Of a DNA stretch of 64,000 nucleotides, positions 47,201 through 59,860 are shown one piece after another. Both the position numbers and the translations under genes were made by a program. This stretch comes from Isoetes taiwanensis (taxonomy: Eukaryota; Streptophyta; Lycopodiopsida; Isoetales; Isoetaceae): NCBI GenBank assembly GCA_021234155.1, contig JAJEKV010000104.1, positions 2,839,985-2,903,984 on the forward strand. Reading direction: 5' to 3'. Numbering within the stretch: position 1 is the first letter of the stretch; each line of letters starts with the position of its first letter. The notes below the pieces were generated by a model. It worked only from the letters and a program-made list of their open reading frames with translations. It was not told the origin of the DNA and ran no database searches.

Positions 47201-47640
47201 ACCCAAAAGACAGTTCTAGCTTCGAGAAAGTGAGTCGACCTCCACAGAGGTAAGAGCCAGGGCAAGGAAAGGCGGATGACTATCGGAAGAAGGTTAGCGG
47301 TGCTATGAGCAATGTGTGGAAGACTAGGAAGTTGGGTGGAGTTCGAGGAAAGGATAGATCAGGCATGGAAGCTGAAGCATGGCTTGGCGAAATGGAGAAT
47401 TTGGCAACTCTTAGCATGAAGGACAAGGACATAGGGAAAGTTACTCACAGCAAACTTGATGAGCGACTAGAATCTGGTGGAAAGGCTATGCCAAGTCTAA
47501 CAAGCTCAAAAAAGCGATTCTGATTCAAGACCAACCAAAGCTTTCCGCAAGCACTATGTGCCAAAGATCGCACACTAGCGGATCAGATCTGAGTTCTATA
47601 GGTTGAACCGGGGTACATTGTCCTAGGTAGCAAAAGTATC
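44284..47640 (+). repeat. Extra copy of internal DNA (second extra gene and gag start) within the 3' end
   Basis: Collinear with 35429 to about 38812. It starts within the last codons of the H3-like gene, runs through the spacer, the TATA box (44983-44992), the second extra gene (45097-46625), the AT spacer and gag up to about 47640. SRTPYYHGYHVPIDQQVLPW (45205-45265) is the best preserved N-terminal part of the unknown protein. The end joins LTR DNA at a GAGGAGG microhomology. Confidence 0.85.
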
Positions 47641-48825
47641 TGAGGAGGAGGTAGGTTGAGTAGAGTTCATATTAGTTCATCGGGAGTTAGTACTCGGATG
47701 GGTTAGTATTTTCGTAGCTAGAGTAGAGCCACCCTAGAACACTGTGTTGAACATCTTGAACCCTAATCCGGAACCCTAACTAATAGTTAGACATGTATGA
47801 TTAGGTTAAGATGTTCATATGGTATTCATGATGATTATGTGATGATGGTTGATCATGTTTGTTCCTCTTGTGTTGGGAAGGGGGTAGAGACCTAGAGCCA
47901 TATGTAGTATGCTCTAGTGTAGATCCCTTAGTTCCTATTAGATGCGACTTTGTGCATAGGAACCCATAGGGCTATGGAAGCTATGATGTGACTCGGCACC
48001 ACACAGCGGGGCTAGAGGCAAGATGGAGGTGGATCCCTGTAGAGTGGGGGCGGGGGGGATCCCACGGTGGGGCTAGGTTTATAATTGGGTCACCGTGTGG
48101 GGCGAGCATGGGTCAGGAACACCTCACGAGGCAATGGTGTAGCCCTGCCTCTCAAAGAGTTGCAAGTGTCGGCTTGGCTCTTGTTTTGGGGGATTGGTCA
48201 GTGCGAATCGTGTGTCGCCACGATTCTCTAGCCGCTCCGTGGAGCCTCTAGACCCGGGAAGGGGAGATGCAACCCTTCCTACCTCGGCCGGACCAGGGAG
48301 ATGCAGCCTGGAGTAGTCCCGATGGGTGATGCCATGGGATTGCGTGTCTGGAAGGTTAAGTCATGCGAGGCTGATCTGGCCCATGCACCAAAGTATGCTG
48401 GGAGGAGAGGATGGAGTGGTCAACCCTAGCCATTATCTTATGCCAGCCCGCCATTGTTATGACTCGGTCTGCTCTATCTTGAGGCCTATCGGTCGATTCG
48501 ACCTCCTTATATGCCGAACCCGGGTAGGAGCTCTCTGTTTTTATGGTATGTGATTATGTTCTTTACACTTGTGGATATGGGATGGACTACCCCTTGGTAG
48601 TATTTGTATTCTTGATGCTAGTTACGACATGTTTATCGCTTCCCATTTGTTATAGGAGCCCATAGGGAAGGGCCGCCAAGACACCTTCGTGTCCCCTCCC
48701 ATACTAGGGTCACCTTAGAGTCTTGGGGGGCAGCGAAAAGAACTTTGTGTGGTGATGAGCGGATGGGGGATTTCTGCCAGAAGTATCTGGTAGAAGCCCG
48801 TATATGTTTAGCGGGGGGCGTCCAC
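47641..48825 (+). repeat. Partial 3' LTR of element 2, second segment
   Basis: Corresponds to the LTR from about base 442 to its end. It therefore overlaps the first segment by some 290 bases, so the pair is not a simple split LTR. It ends GGGGCGTCCAC, then minisatellite resumes. Confidence 0.8.
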
Positions 48826-50575
48826 GAGAGCCACCTTGGCATGTTTGAGCCTAGGTGGCATGTTTGGCCAGCGTGGCATGTTGGAGCCGCATTGGCATTA
48901 TGGAGTCCGCGTGGCATGTTTGAGCCACCTTGGCATGTTGGAGCCTAGGTGGCATGTTTGAGCCACCTTGGCATATTTGAGCCTAGGTGGCATGTTGGAA
49001 ACCTAGGTGGCATGTTTGAGCCACCCTTGGCATGTTTGAGCCTAGGTGGCATGTTGGAGCCACCTTGGCATGTTTGAGCCTAGGTGGCATGTTGGAGCCA
49101 CCTTGACATGTTGGAGCCACCTTGGCATGTTTGAGCCTAGGTGGCATGTTTTAACCACCTTGGCATGTTGGAGCCCCATGGCATGTTGGAGCCTATGTGG
49201 CATGTTGGAGCCGCGTGGCATGTTTGAGCCACCTTGGCATGTTTGAGCCGCGTTGGAGCCGACGGCATGTTTGAACCACCTTGGCATGTTGGAGCCACCT
49301 TGGCATGTTGGAGCCACCTTGGCATGTTGGAGCCTAGGTGCCATGTTTGAGCCTAGATGGCATGTTTGAGCCCTAGGTGGCATGTTGGAGCCTAGGTGGC
49401 ATGTTGGAACTGCGTGGCATTTGAGCCACCTTGGCATGTTGGAGCCCATGTGGCATATTTGAGCCTCCTTGGCAAGTTGGAGCATAGGTGGCATGTTGGA
49501 GCCAGCGTGGCATGTTTGAGCATGATCGAGGAGCCTGGGTGGCATGTTGGAGCCACCTTGGCATTTTTTAGCCCTAGGTGGCATGTTTGAGCCACCTTGG
49601 CATGTTGGAACCCTAGAAGGCACGTTGGAGCCAGGTGGCTGAACCACCTTGGCATGTTGGAGCCTAAAGTGAGCACGCATGGCATGTTTGAACCACCTAG
49701 GAATGTTGGAGCCCTGGGTGGCATGTTGGAGCACCCATTGGCATGTTTTGAGCCACCTTGGCAAGTTGGAGCATAGGTGGCATGTTGGAGTCTGGGTGTG
49801 TACGTTTGAGCACGTTGGAGCCTAGGTGGCATGTTTGAGCCATTTTGTCATGTTGGAGCCTAGGTGGCATGTTGGAGCCCGTGGCATATTTGAGCCACCT
49901 TGGCAAGTTGGAGCATAGGTGGCATGTTGGAGCAGGTGTGCTTGCGTTTGAGAACGTTGGAGCCTAGGTGGCATGTTTGAGCCATTTTGTCATGTTGGAG
50001 CCTAGGTGGCATGTTGGAGCCACCTTGGCATGTTTGAGCCCGTGGCATGTTGGAGCCATTGGCATGTTTGAAACCACCTTGGCATGTTGGAGCCTAGGTG
50101 GCATGTTGAAACCCATGTGGCATGTTTGAGCCACCTTGTCATGTTGGACCTAGGTGGCATGTTTGAGCCACCTTGGCATGTTGGAGCCTAGGTGGCATGT
50201 TGGAGCCTTCGTGGCATGTTTGAGCCACCTTGGCATGTTTGAGCCCTGGGTGGCATGTTAGTTTCCACGGTGGCATGTTGAACCTAGGTGGCATGTTTGA
50301 GCCAACTTGGCATATTTAAGCCTAGGTGGCATGTTGTGAGCCACCTTGGCATGTTGGAACCCTAGGTGGCATGGTGGAGCCCATGTGGCATGTTTGTGCC
50401 ACCTTGGCATATTAGACTGCATGGCATGTTAGAGCCAGCGTGGCATGTTGGAGCCACCTTGGCATGTTGGAGCCACCTTGATGGCATGTTTGAGCCACCT
50501 TGTGTATGTTTGAGCCACCTTGGTGGCATGTTTGGCGACCTTGGCATTTTTGAGCCTAGGTGGCATGTTTGAACC
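48826..50575. repeat. 19-bp minisatellite array, left arm of the large inverted repeat
   Basis: Units alternate between TTGGAGCCACCTTGGCATG and TTTGAGCCTAGGTGGCATG, about 90 copies with small variants. 19 is not a multiple of 3, so all three frames of the reverse strand read as a 19-residue periodic peptide without stops. This explains the long frames seen there. Confidence 0.9.
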
Positions 50576-51072
<497 letters not shown>

Positions 51073-51079
51073 AAATCAT

Positions 51080-52497
51080 CATCAAAAAGTAGATGAGTTT
51101 CAGAATCCTCATCTAAGTTGTCACTCTCACTCAACATATTATCATCCTCTATAATGTTATTCAATCTCTTGGACAATTCTCTCTACATCTCATCAATTCT
51201 AATATATATGCCCCAACCTTATCTCCTCCCAAGGTAAAGAAGGTACAAAGATCTTGGGCATTAATCCCATGTTGTGCTCTTAATGCATGATAAAGCACTA
51301 CAATGAAGCAATGCATGTTCTTCATCTTCTATTTGTTCTTCCTAAAATCTTACAATATCTCTCCATCCTAGGGATAACATGTCCCCATCTACCGGTTCCA
51401 CTCCCAAATGATGCGAGCTAAAGGCATTATTCGTCCTATTGCATGCCTTTTCTTTATAGAGATGTTCTCATGTAGGTACTTGGCTATTCCCAAACTAGGA
51501 TTCATGCTTTGCCTGTATAGAATCATTTTTGTTTTTAGGTTGAGACCACATCTTCTTGTACCTTACCAAAACCCATTGTCTCAAGTTATTGCCTACGGGA
51601 AGTGCCTCCTGCGGTCAATATCCCACTTCCTTAGCCATCTTACAACATCTTGAAACCATCCTTTATCCTTGCCTCACCAAAGGGCCTTGTGAGGAGTCTT
51701 GTGGCATCCATGGTATCCACTTTTTCGGTGTCTAATGCATCGACTAGCGCTTCTCCTTCTAAAGGGCATAAGCCCACATTTGGTTAACATCATTTGATAT
51801 GAATCGAGCTTTTTACCCTATCTCAAAGGCGTATGAATTTCTTTAGAATTTGCTCTAAATCATCCCATAATCCCTTTGTGAGAGCTGGGCCCCATATCTC
51901 CTTTGCCATATAATGCTTACACACTTGTACTAGTGAAACAAAAAGTTTACGCTTAAGTGACCAAGACCATAAATTGCTTCTAAATAGGCTAAACCATAGC
52001 ATAAAGCCTTATAACTCCCATCGATTCTCTACATTTGTATGCACATGTTCCATCTATGGTTCTGTGGAAAATCAACCCCAAGTCTTTATAGGAATCATAG
52101 GTATTCACGAGCTCCCTTATATTGAAATAATTCTGTTTAAGATTGCCCTCATCATGATATTTGTCTTATCCAGTTCACTTGCATTCAGTGGTATCCTGCG
52201 AATGACATCTAAATGTTTACGCATGCAATGATGCAGTGATCACGGCAGAAACTAACTTCGTCATCGACATACATTAGTATCTGTACCACATAGTAGTAAA
52301 TATCGTCCCCTGGAGCGGTGTCATGTAACCGACCCTCAAAATTGTCAATGAACAATCCAAGCAGTGGGAGACGTTAAGGCACTGCTTGACCCCCATATTG
52401 CTTTATCAATATATTACGGGTTTTCACAGAGAGGGAAAGGAAGGCATGTCAAATACTGCCGTATAATACTTTGCCCAGCTGCTTAGTAATTAGATGA

Positions 52498-52498
<1 letters not shown>
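51080..52498 (-). pseudogene. LINE relic forming the spacer of the large inverted repeat
   Basis: The reverse strand shows RT residues with ILMYVDDEVSF (about 52290-52253), then KTNIMMRAILNRIIS, HYMAKEIWGPALTKGLWDD (about 51910-51855) and the terminal block with QIEDEEHALLHCSAL (about 51310-51268) and KSTTWD. The catalytic YVDD and EDEEH clusters identify a LINE RT and its tail. Frames are broken. Confidence 0.65.

Positions 52499-52558
<60 letters not shown>
52499..52558. repeat. (GA)n microsatellite
   Basis: 60 bases of AG/GA at the inner edge of the right inverted-repeat arm, mirroring (CT)n at 50920-51071. Confidence 0.95.
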
Positions 52559-52563
<5 letters not shown>

Positions 52564-54740
52564 GCTTTTTATGCCTCAAATCCACTTTTGAGGCATGCAC
52601 ATGATCCTCGAGTCTCATTGAACTTGTAGGAGTTAAAAACATCGAAGGGGATTCAAAGTATTTCTTTAGTTTTCTTACATTTCATTGAGAGAAAATATAT
52701 CCAATTTCTCTCATCACCTTGGATTCCAAATCAAGCCATTCTTTCCACATGTTCTATAAGTTCCACGATGATCATTTCAAAAATATCAACCCGAGGAAAT
52801 GTTGGCTACTCAAGATATTATCATTTGAGTGTACGCCTCTTTTTTTGCCGCGGGATGTGCAATGGACAATTTCTATCACTTGGCTCAAACATGCCACTTT
52901 AGGCTCAGCATGCCAAGGTAAATCAAACAATACCACCAAGGTGAAGCTCAAACATACACAAATTGGCTCAAACATGCCATCAAAGGTATTTCCAGCATGG
53001 CGGGCTCTGGCGCATGGGCTCCAATATGCCCGGGTTAGCACAAACATGCCACATGAACCGCAAACACTGGAAACCAACATGCCGGGTGGCTCACAGCATG
53101 CCACCTGGGCCCAAATATGCCAGGATTACGACCGAGCACCTGGCGTCGGCGTGCCAGGTGAAACTCTAACATGCCTGAAACCAGGCGGTGACTCAGGCGT
53201 ATAGCGAGGAAGCTCAACATGCCACTGGAGCCAACGTGCCAGGAATTGGCAACACTAGGCTTTCAATAACGGGTAACTCAAACTGCTCACCACATGAATA
53301 ACGTAGGCTCTTGTCGTGTCAAAGCCGTAGAATATGCCAAACTCAACATGCCGTGGGCTCAAACGTACCAGGTGGTAACGTGCCACTAGGCTCCGGCGAT
53401 AAATGTCAAAATTTCCGAACCGGCGTTAACTCAACGTTGCTACGGGCCAGCAATACCTATCTGGCGATAACCATCTGCGTGAATATTTATCTACCTAAAA
53501 TGTTGAAATGACTTCGAAACATGCCACCTGGAAGCTCCAGCGTGCTCAAACGTGCCGCAGGGCTCAACGTGCCGCCTGTGCTCCCGGCACTTGAATTGAC
53601 TCAAATATGCCGTGGAATAAGGCCTGACTCCGTTTCTCGTTGGTCAAACGTGCCCGGGGACTCCATAATGCCAGGTGGTTCGGCAAGGGGCTCCAGCGTG
53701 CACCTACAGGCCCAAAAATGCCAGGTGGCTCCAACATGCCAACTAGGCTCCAGGTGGCTCCAAACATGCCCACTTGAGGGCTCAACATGCCACCCTGTCT
53801 CCAACTTTGCCAGGGTGGCTCAAAATGTCTCACGGGCTGGGCTCAACATGCCAAACCTAGCGGGCTCAACATTTCTGGGTTGCTCAAAACATGCCACCTG
53901 GGCTCAAACATGCCATCTGGAGCAAACATGGCACTGGGCTCCAACATTACAGGTGGCTCCAGCATCACCGGGTGACCAGCATGCCAAGGTGGTTCAAACA
54001 TGCCAAGGGTGGCTCAGCGTTAACTCCAAACATGCCAAGGTGGCTCAAACGTACCCGTGGGCTCAACATACCACGCAGACCTGACATGCCATGTGGGCTC
54101 AACGTCTTAAGGTGGCCAAACGTACCACCTGGGCTCAAGACTTTGTCTGAATTGGCTCCAGCATGTGAGGTGGCTCCAACGCGGCACTTGCCCTGGGCTC
54201 AAGCTTTATGCCAAGGTGGCTCAACATGCCACCTGAGCTCAAACATGCCAAGATTGAATCAAACGTGCCGCCTGAAACCAACATGCCAAGATTGGCTCAA
54301 ACATGCCAGGTGGGACTCCATGTCACCCGCGTGGGCTCAGCATTACTACGGTGGAAGCTCCAAAGCGTTGCCACCCTGGGCTCAAACGTAGGGGTGACTT
54401 CAATATCTGCAACGATCCAACGCGGGTGACGGGCATGCTACCTAGGCTCGAGCAATGCCCTAGGCACCCAGGTGAAGCGTATGTCCGGTAAAACAGGTCC
54501 GGTTTTGTTATTTGGGCGAAGATGTCAAATCTATTTACGGATTCTTTTCGTTGGGTGATGTTCAACCGGAATTACAGGGTGGGCTTGGCTGCTGGAATGA
54601 TCAGGTGACATGGATATGGTGATACAGGACTTTATTAAAGGAAAATATGATGAAAAGATTTTTTGCAGAGGAGTTTGGCCAGGGATGAATGAGATGGCGA
54701 AGGGGCTTAATGGCGACACCCTTCTAAAATTCAGACTGGA
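52559..54740. repeat. Right arm of the large inverted repeat, with inverted minisatellite
   Basis: 52559-52885 mirrors the unique segment. 52886-54480 is the 19-bp minisatellite in the opposite orientation (CATGCCAAGGTGGCTCAAA, CATGCCACCTGGGCTCAAA), much more diverged than the left array. 54400-54740 mirrors 31830-32120. There is no retrotransposon in this arm. Confidence 0.8.
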
Positions 54741-56471
54741 GATGGGACTTTCTTGTGACTTCTCACGAGGAGAAAAACTTAGTAGTAATAATAGGCTTGC
54801 TAATAAACAATATATTTGTACATGATTGTGTGATGTTCAGGACATAATTTGGTCCGGTGATGTCCAATATCTTGAATGTAAGATTCAGCTTCATCGCAAG
54901 TGTGTTCATTATCACATGTAGTGCCTAGATAGAAGTAACCAACCCCACATAACATGTCAAGGTAGGTGCAAATGCGGCAATGTTTGATAGTGTGGCCCTC
55001 ACCTTCATTAACTCCTAGTCGGGCAAGATAAGGCGCACCTTCGCGTTTCCGCTTCTTTTCTGGCCCATCTCCGCCTATCTCAATTTTGAGGTGGTGTACC
55101 CATGAGAATGGAGGCAATCGCCTATGCTTTTTTCATATTTTAGAAGTCGTGAATATTACCTAAAGGTATTGAGCTTCGGCAATCAACCAAAGAATGTACT
55201 TAGCATAAGAAAATCCCAATTTAACAAGAGTAAAGTAAAAAAAAATAAAGAAGAGAGATTCTATTGTTTATAAAAGACACACATCGTGCAAAACATGATT
55301 AGAATTAAATCCGAGTGTTGCAAAGACTCGCTTTTCGACGTGATTCTCAAAAAAAAAAAAACAAATGGGCTCTAGAAAATGACACTTTTTTCCCTTCTAA
55401 TTGGGAATTCCAATAGGCTTAATTTTTTTTACCTCCCTTTTGGCCCCTTAGTGCAAAAAAGAACTTGATTTTGCCAAAAGCAAAGACTTGAAAAGGGAAG
55501 AATTTTAGACATGCTTTGTATTCTCTAAAGTATTTTCTTGAAAAACACCGTAATGTAGTGAATAAAATAATCATTATATAATTAAAGTGTTTCAATGACA
55601 TCAATTTGTAAATGCAACACATGAAGGTGAGTAATAAATATCTTTGTATGAGATTGCACTAAAGGTCCAATTGTAGTCTTCATCATTCTTTTTGCTTGTT
55701 TCATTGCTGTGCTTCAGAGTTCACTTTTCTTTGTGCTTACCTTGTTTACTTCAACAAGAACCGAGGGAACTGGGCTCTCATAACTAGAAGCTTGCAATCG
55801 GGATCCAAAATGAGTTTTGAACTTGGACCTACAAGGCCGGATTGCATGCTTGAATGAAACACGTAAGACGCCAAAGCTTGGCCGCTAGATTTGTTTAATA
55901 CCGGCTTTATCGGCGCGTAAATTTGAATTTTTAAAAGGCTGATCGTCAACGGCCGTCCTTTAGTTTAAAGCCATAAGGAAGGTCCGCTATACCGACCGGT
56001 AAAATCCCGTGGGTTTTACCGTTCAACCGCTTTAGTGCAGTCCTCGGTGGATGATAGAAAACAAATTGTTTTGGTCATATAAACTTTTCATATTCGTGGC
56101 TCCACTCTAGAGTCCTCCTATCCGGCAATGTTCTTTCTTCGCGTACAAATTCACGAGGTGCATGAAACCTTCCGGCAGTCCATATTTTTCTTCTTGTTCG
56201 GCTAACAAAGGAGAGATTAGATTACAGACAAGTCAAGTGTCATGTGTTTAGTCAGCAGATACCCATCCTTCAAAAATTTGAGCCGCATCGAACAAATACG
56301 CCCGGATGTAGCAATGGGATAAAGCTCCTTGCACCTCCCCACGCCTCCACGCTAAGTTGCTCCATCGACATGTCCGTGATGACATTTTTGGCTTGAAAGA
56401 AAACCACAACCGTTTTAGGGGTAGCTTTGAAAGTGCAAAAAGTAAAGTAAACTAACTTCCCACACGAAACT
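54741..56471. other. No confident gene
   Basis: A reverse-strand frame at 54800-55117 (105 residues) has clustered Cys and His (HCRICTYLDMLCG, TCDNEHTCDEAE) that could be a small zinc-binding piece, but I recognise no family. The rest is AT-rich with poly-A/T runs. Confidence 0.35.
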
Positions 56472-56912
56472 TTATTCTAGAAAACAAGTGCCTTTAGACA
56501 ATTTTTTTTGTTGCAGTGAAGTTGTATTCGTATCACACTTTAATCTAGCAACTGGGAGCCGAAAGTGTATTCCCGAATACACTTTACACATCACTGTTGA
56601 GAGTGTATTCCGTATCACGCTACGCCTCGATGGGATCGAAAAGTGTATTCTAGAATACACTTTTCCACTACATGAAGGCTTAAAGTGTATTCTCGAATAC
56701 ACTTTCATCCCTCGAGGGGCGCAGCATTTTCGTGAGTACCCGCTTGCTGTTTTATTTTGAGGTTCTTGTAGTATTCTAGAAATGAAAAGGCAACAATGAT
56801 AGTAAAGCTTACTTGTGCAACTCCTTCTAGAGTGAACTCCTTGTCCACCACCTTCTCGCAGGAGCCGCTCTAGTAACCTCCAGTTAGTGAACCCCCGCAT
56901 CTCCCTCCGCAT
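56472..56912 (-). CDS. Reading frame made largely of palindrome units
   Basis: The 146-residue frame repeats KVYSRIHF/KVYSGIHF because the DNA at 56565-56705 carries four copies of an AAAGTGTATTC...GAATACACTTT palindrome. The N-terminal part (RREMRGFTNWRLLERLLREG) is not repeated. It could be an exon tail invaded by the palindromes, or chance. Confidence 0.25.
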   Translation of the reverse strand: MRREMRGFTNWRLLERLLREGGGQGVHSRRSCTSKLYYHCCLFISRILQEPQNKTASGYSRKCCAPRGMKVYSRIHFKPSCSGKVYSRIHFSIPSRRSVIRNTLSTVMCKVYSGIHFRLPVARLKCDTNTTSLQQKKLSKGTCFLE

Positions 56913-58300
56913 GTGATAATCATTTTTTTTTTTGGCACGCCGAGCCTTTCTTCTTCTCGAGACCTTGCCCTTACTTTTAGTTCACCACGCCAAACATATT
57001 AAATATTTCGCTTTGGAGCTCCCAGATCCGCAAACAAAACAAGAAACTCATCACTAGTTGTTGACAAGGAATGTTTTTGTACACTAAATCTTATTCGAAT
57101 ACGCCGTAACGCACCCGCCATCCCCTCGAACGCTAGTTGAAACCAGTTGTCATGACCAATGAGTGATGCCCGCTTGTTCACCTCGTCGTATTTAAGGCAA
57201 CACCAATGGCACAAGCTTTTTTAATTCAAGTGAGTACTGTGGGTTTTTCAAATCCTCCCCATACTTTTTTCTTTGAAGATGACATATCTCTCCGCATAAA
57301 TCTAATTTTGTCGACAAAGCTCATTTTAACTTGTACTGCTGTCGGGCCAAGCAGAGTGTTGGCAACGATTTTGGCTTCTTCGCGGGTCAATCCACAAAGA
57401 CTGCAGACAGAGAATGTATAAGTACCTAGGATTTTTTTTTTTTGTACAATTTCCTCCTTGCCTTGAAGTCAGGTTCCCACCCAAAAACATAATGCGATAT
57501 GTGTCCTCATTTTCTATCGTATCAGCAGACTTGTGCACTCGCTTCTCTATCAACAAGAACCACTATAGGAGCAACATGGGCATTTGATTGCTCCGAATTC
57601 TATCTTTGAGGTTCCTTAGATGATCTACATAGATCTTCCTAACCCGCAAAGGGTCGCTTCTCCGCCATTTTTTTTCTGAGGAAGCTTCATTGATGTGACG
57701 GGCAGTAAATGACACCTTGCACAAACTTGTGCAAAGTTAATCTCTTCCATCTTTTCTCGATGTTTTATCAACCTTCTTCTCCTTAATGGCAACACCAGTG
57801 CTTTGCCCTTCCCCTTCCTCTTCTTGGTGCTTCCTCAGAGCATCTTCTATGGCAATTGAGTCGCTTTTTCTTTTTTAGGCACCTTAGCAGAATGGTCAAG
57901 ATGTACTTTTGGTGGTGGTGGTGCCGGGTCGCTCTCTAACTCTCCCGTGCCATTATCTTCTTCCCTCCCCGATGGACCGCTTTTGCTCCGTGGTTCTTCC
58001 CTCTTCCCCTTCCTCGACTCGCAGGGCTTAAATCTTCGCCTCAGGTGCTTCAACGCCGTTGATGATGGCACTAAGGTTTCTTGTTGATGTAGTGAGAAAC
58101 ATATTTGTAAAGTGCCGGGTTCACTTTGACAAGTCTAAAAAGGCTTCATCAACATGAATAAAACCTTTGGGATGTCCGAAAAGATAATCTCCTTGTCCCG
58201 ACTCCCCAAATTACTTCACTCACAAATTTATATGGTGCCCATGCATAAAATTCTCCGCCATCGCACCTTTTGCACCAGGACCGGACAGATTATGTAAGAA
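56913..58300 (-). pseudogene. Unrecognised coding-like segment, reverse strand
   Basis: Several adjacent reverse-strand frames have protein-like content: a charged Pro/Lys-rich stretch (58071-57847, SRKGKREEPRSKSGPSGREE...), then YTFSVCSLCGLTREEAKIVA (about 57425-57365) and FVDKIRFMRRDMSSSKKK (about 57325-57270). They could be parts of one broken gene or element protein. I cannot name it. Confidence 0.3.
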
Positions 58301-58684
58301 AGTAAGGGTGCTGTACTTTCCAAATTGCACTCTTTGTGAAAAACCATTGGGTTTGAAGTTCTCGATATCGCAGCGCAGTAATCATCGCTTCACCCTTCTC
58401 TGGGGTGTGCTTTCCGAAAGTGATTTTAATGGCCTTTTCTGTTGTTTTTGCTACCGCCTTGCCTGCATTTATATTGTGTGTGAACACGCCTTTTAGAGAA
58501 AAACACTGCAAAAAACTATTCCGTATCACAAAATATCTAAAAAAAAGGATAAAAAGAGGACAAAAAGACCAAAAAAACACTGCGCAGTTGACAAAAAAAC
58601 AAGGCTAAACAAGTCTGAAATGCAAAAAAAAAACCTAAAATTACCGAAAAATTTTAACAAATTAGACCTTTTAAAACTTAAACA

Positions 58685-58985
58685 GACGAAAGTGTATTAC
58701 GGAATACACTTTCGCCTTCCGGAATACACTTTCGGGCGAAGGCGAAAGTGTATTGGAATACACTTTCGCCTCGATCACACGCCTTTTGTTCAAGGCGAAA
58801 GTGTATTCGAATACACTTTCGCGAGGCGATAGTGAGGCGAAAGTGTATTTCGAATACACTTTCGCCACTTTCATGCTAAAGTGTATTCCGGAATACACTT
58901 CCGCCTCAGTGTGTAAGCCAATGTGTATTCCGGAATACACTTTGGCTTACACACGAAAGCCAAAACCTATTCCGGAATAAGAAAC
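58685..58985. repeat. Array of a perfect palindrome related to AGTGTATTCCGGAATACACT
   Basis: Eight or so copies in 300 bases, often extended by GGCGAA on the left and TTCGCC on the right. Copies differ mainly at the central CCGG (ACGG, GG, CG, TCG), while the arms stay constant. Additional copies lie at 56565-56705, and half sites up to about 59310. Confidence 0.85.
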
Positions 58986-59401
58986 AGACTTGAAAATGAT
59001 TGTACGTTGTACTTTGTTACTCACCTGTCCATGTCTTTTCTATGCAAATCGAATACGCCTCTAATATTATATTCATACCGGCGCCGGGCGAATTGAGCTC
59101 AGAGACTGGAATACACAACTGAGGATGCCAAAATTTCCTTTTAAAGGTATCCATTTTGTCTTCTCGTATTCTATGTGAAGTGGAATACGCTTAGCTTTAC
59201 CGCCTTTACCCAAAGGTATTCTCGAATAGCTTTAGTTTACCTTTCACTTAATTGGTACAGGAACTTATACTTGACTACGTGGGCTTGTATTCGGGAATAA
59301 GAAAAGCTCTGCATTAGAGAAAGTTTTTCAAATCTCTTCACTATTTTGCAAGCTTGTTAAGATGACGAATCGCATCGTGAACAAACTTCCACCACCTTAA
59401 T

Positions 59402-59860
59402 TGCTCTCGTGATGAATCCATGGAACATATTTTTTATTGCCCCAAGATTGCAAGCTTCTGGTCATGGTTCTACAATAAATTTAACAACCTTTTCCCTGGC
59501 CAGCCTCAGGATAACTTGCTCCAGTTATTACAGAATAATGATGCCTTTCTGAACACTATAATTTTTACTGCTTTATGGAACATTTGGAAAGCTAGAAACA
59601 GGATTGTTCATGGTAAGAAAAATGTCTCTATTTTTTGGATCAAGATGAACTTTCAGTTAGATTTGGAAGGTTATGTGACTGCTCACAGGAGTAAATTGGG
59701 AGACAATTATGACAAGAAATGGGATTCTGTTGGTAAATTTACAGGGGTTTTTAATTTATATATTTTCTGTCTCAATGTCATTAATTCTAATGCTCCCTTC
59801 TCTGATTTTCCTGATAGAGTACCTGGAATTCCTGAAGGGGGAGGGCAACAACAAATTTGA
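59402..59860 (+). pseudogene. zf-RVT tail of a LINE, forward strand
   Basis: The 146-residue frame begins MEHIFYCPKIASFWSWFYNK and continues with TALWNIWKARNRIVHGKK. The C...EHIFYCP cluster and WNIWKARNRIV are hallmarks of the zf-RVT end of plant LINE polyproteins. A Cys just upstream (NCSRDE-like, in another frame) completes the motif. Only the 3' end is present. Confidence 0.75.

Larger units (their letters stand above)
32186..48825 (+). mobile_element. Element 2: second chromovirus with H3-like gene and a rearranged 3' end
   Basis: This element is 16,640 bp and related to element 1. Its order is 5' LTR, primer site, H3-like gene, second extra gene, gag, protease, RT, RNase H, integrase, chromodomain, polypurine tract. 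The 3' end is composite: a partial LTR (43553-44283), a second copy of internal DNA (44284-47640, matching 35429 to about 38812), then LTR again (47641-48825). It lies inside the 19-bp minisatellite. The bases before it are GGAGC and those after it GAGAGCC, so a 5-bp target duplication with one indel is plausible. Confidence 0.85.

Noticed and set aside
49042-49764. 240-residue reverse-strand frame (MPRWLK..., SNMPRW repeats)
   Set aside because: It is the translation of a 19-bp minisatellite. All frames are open because the unit has no stop on that strand, so there is no evidence for a gene.
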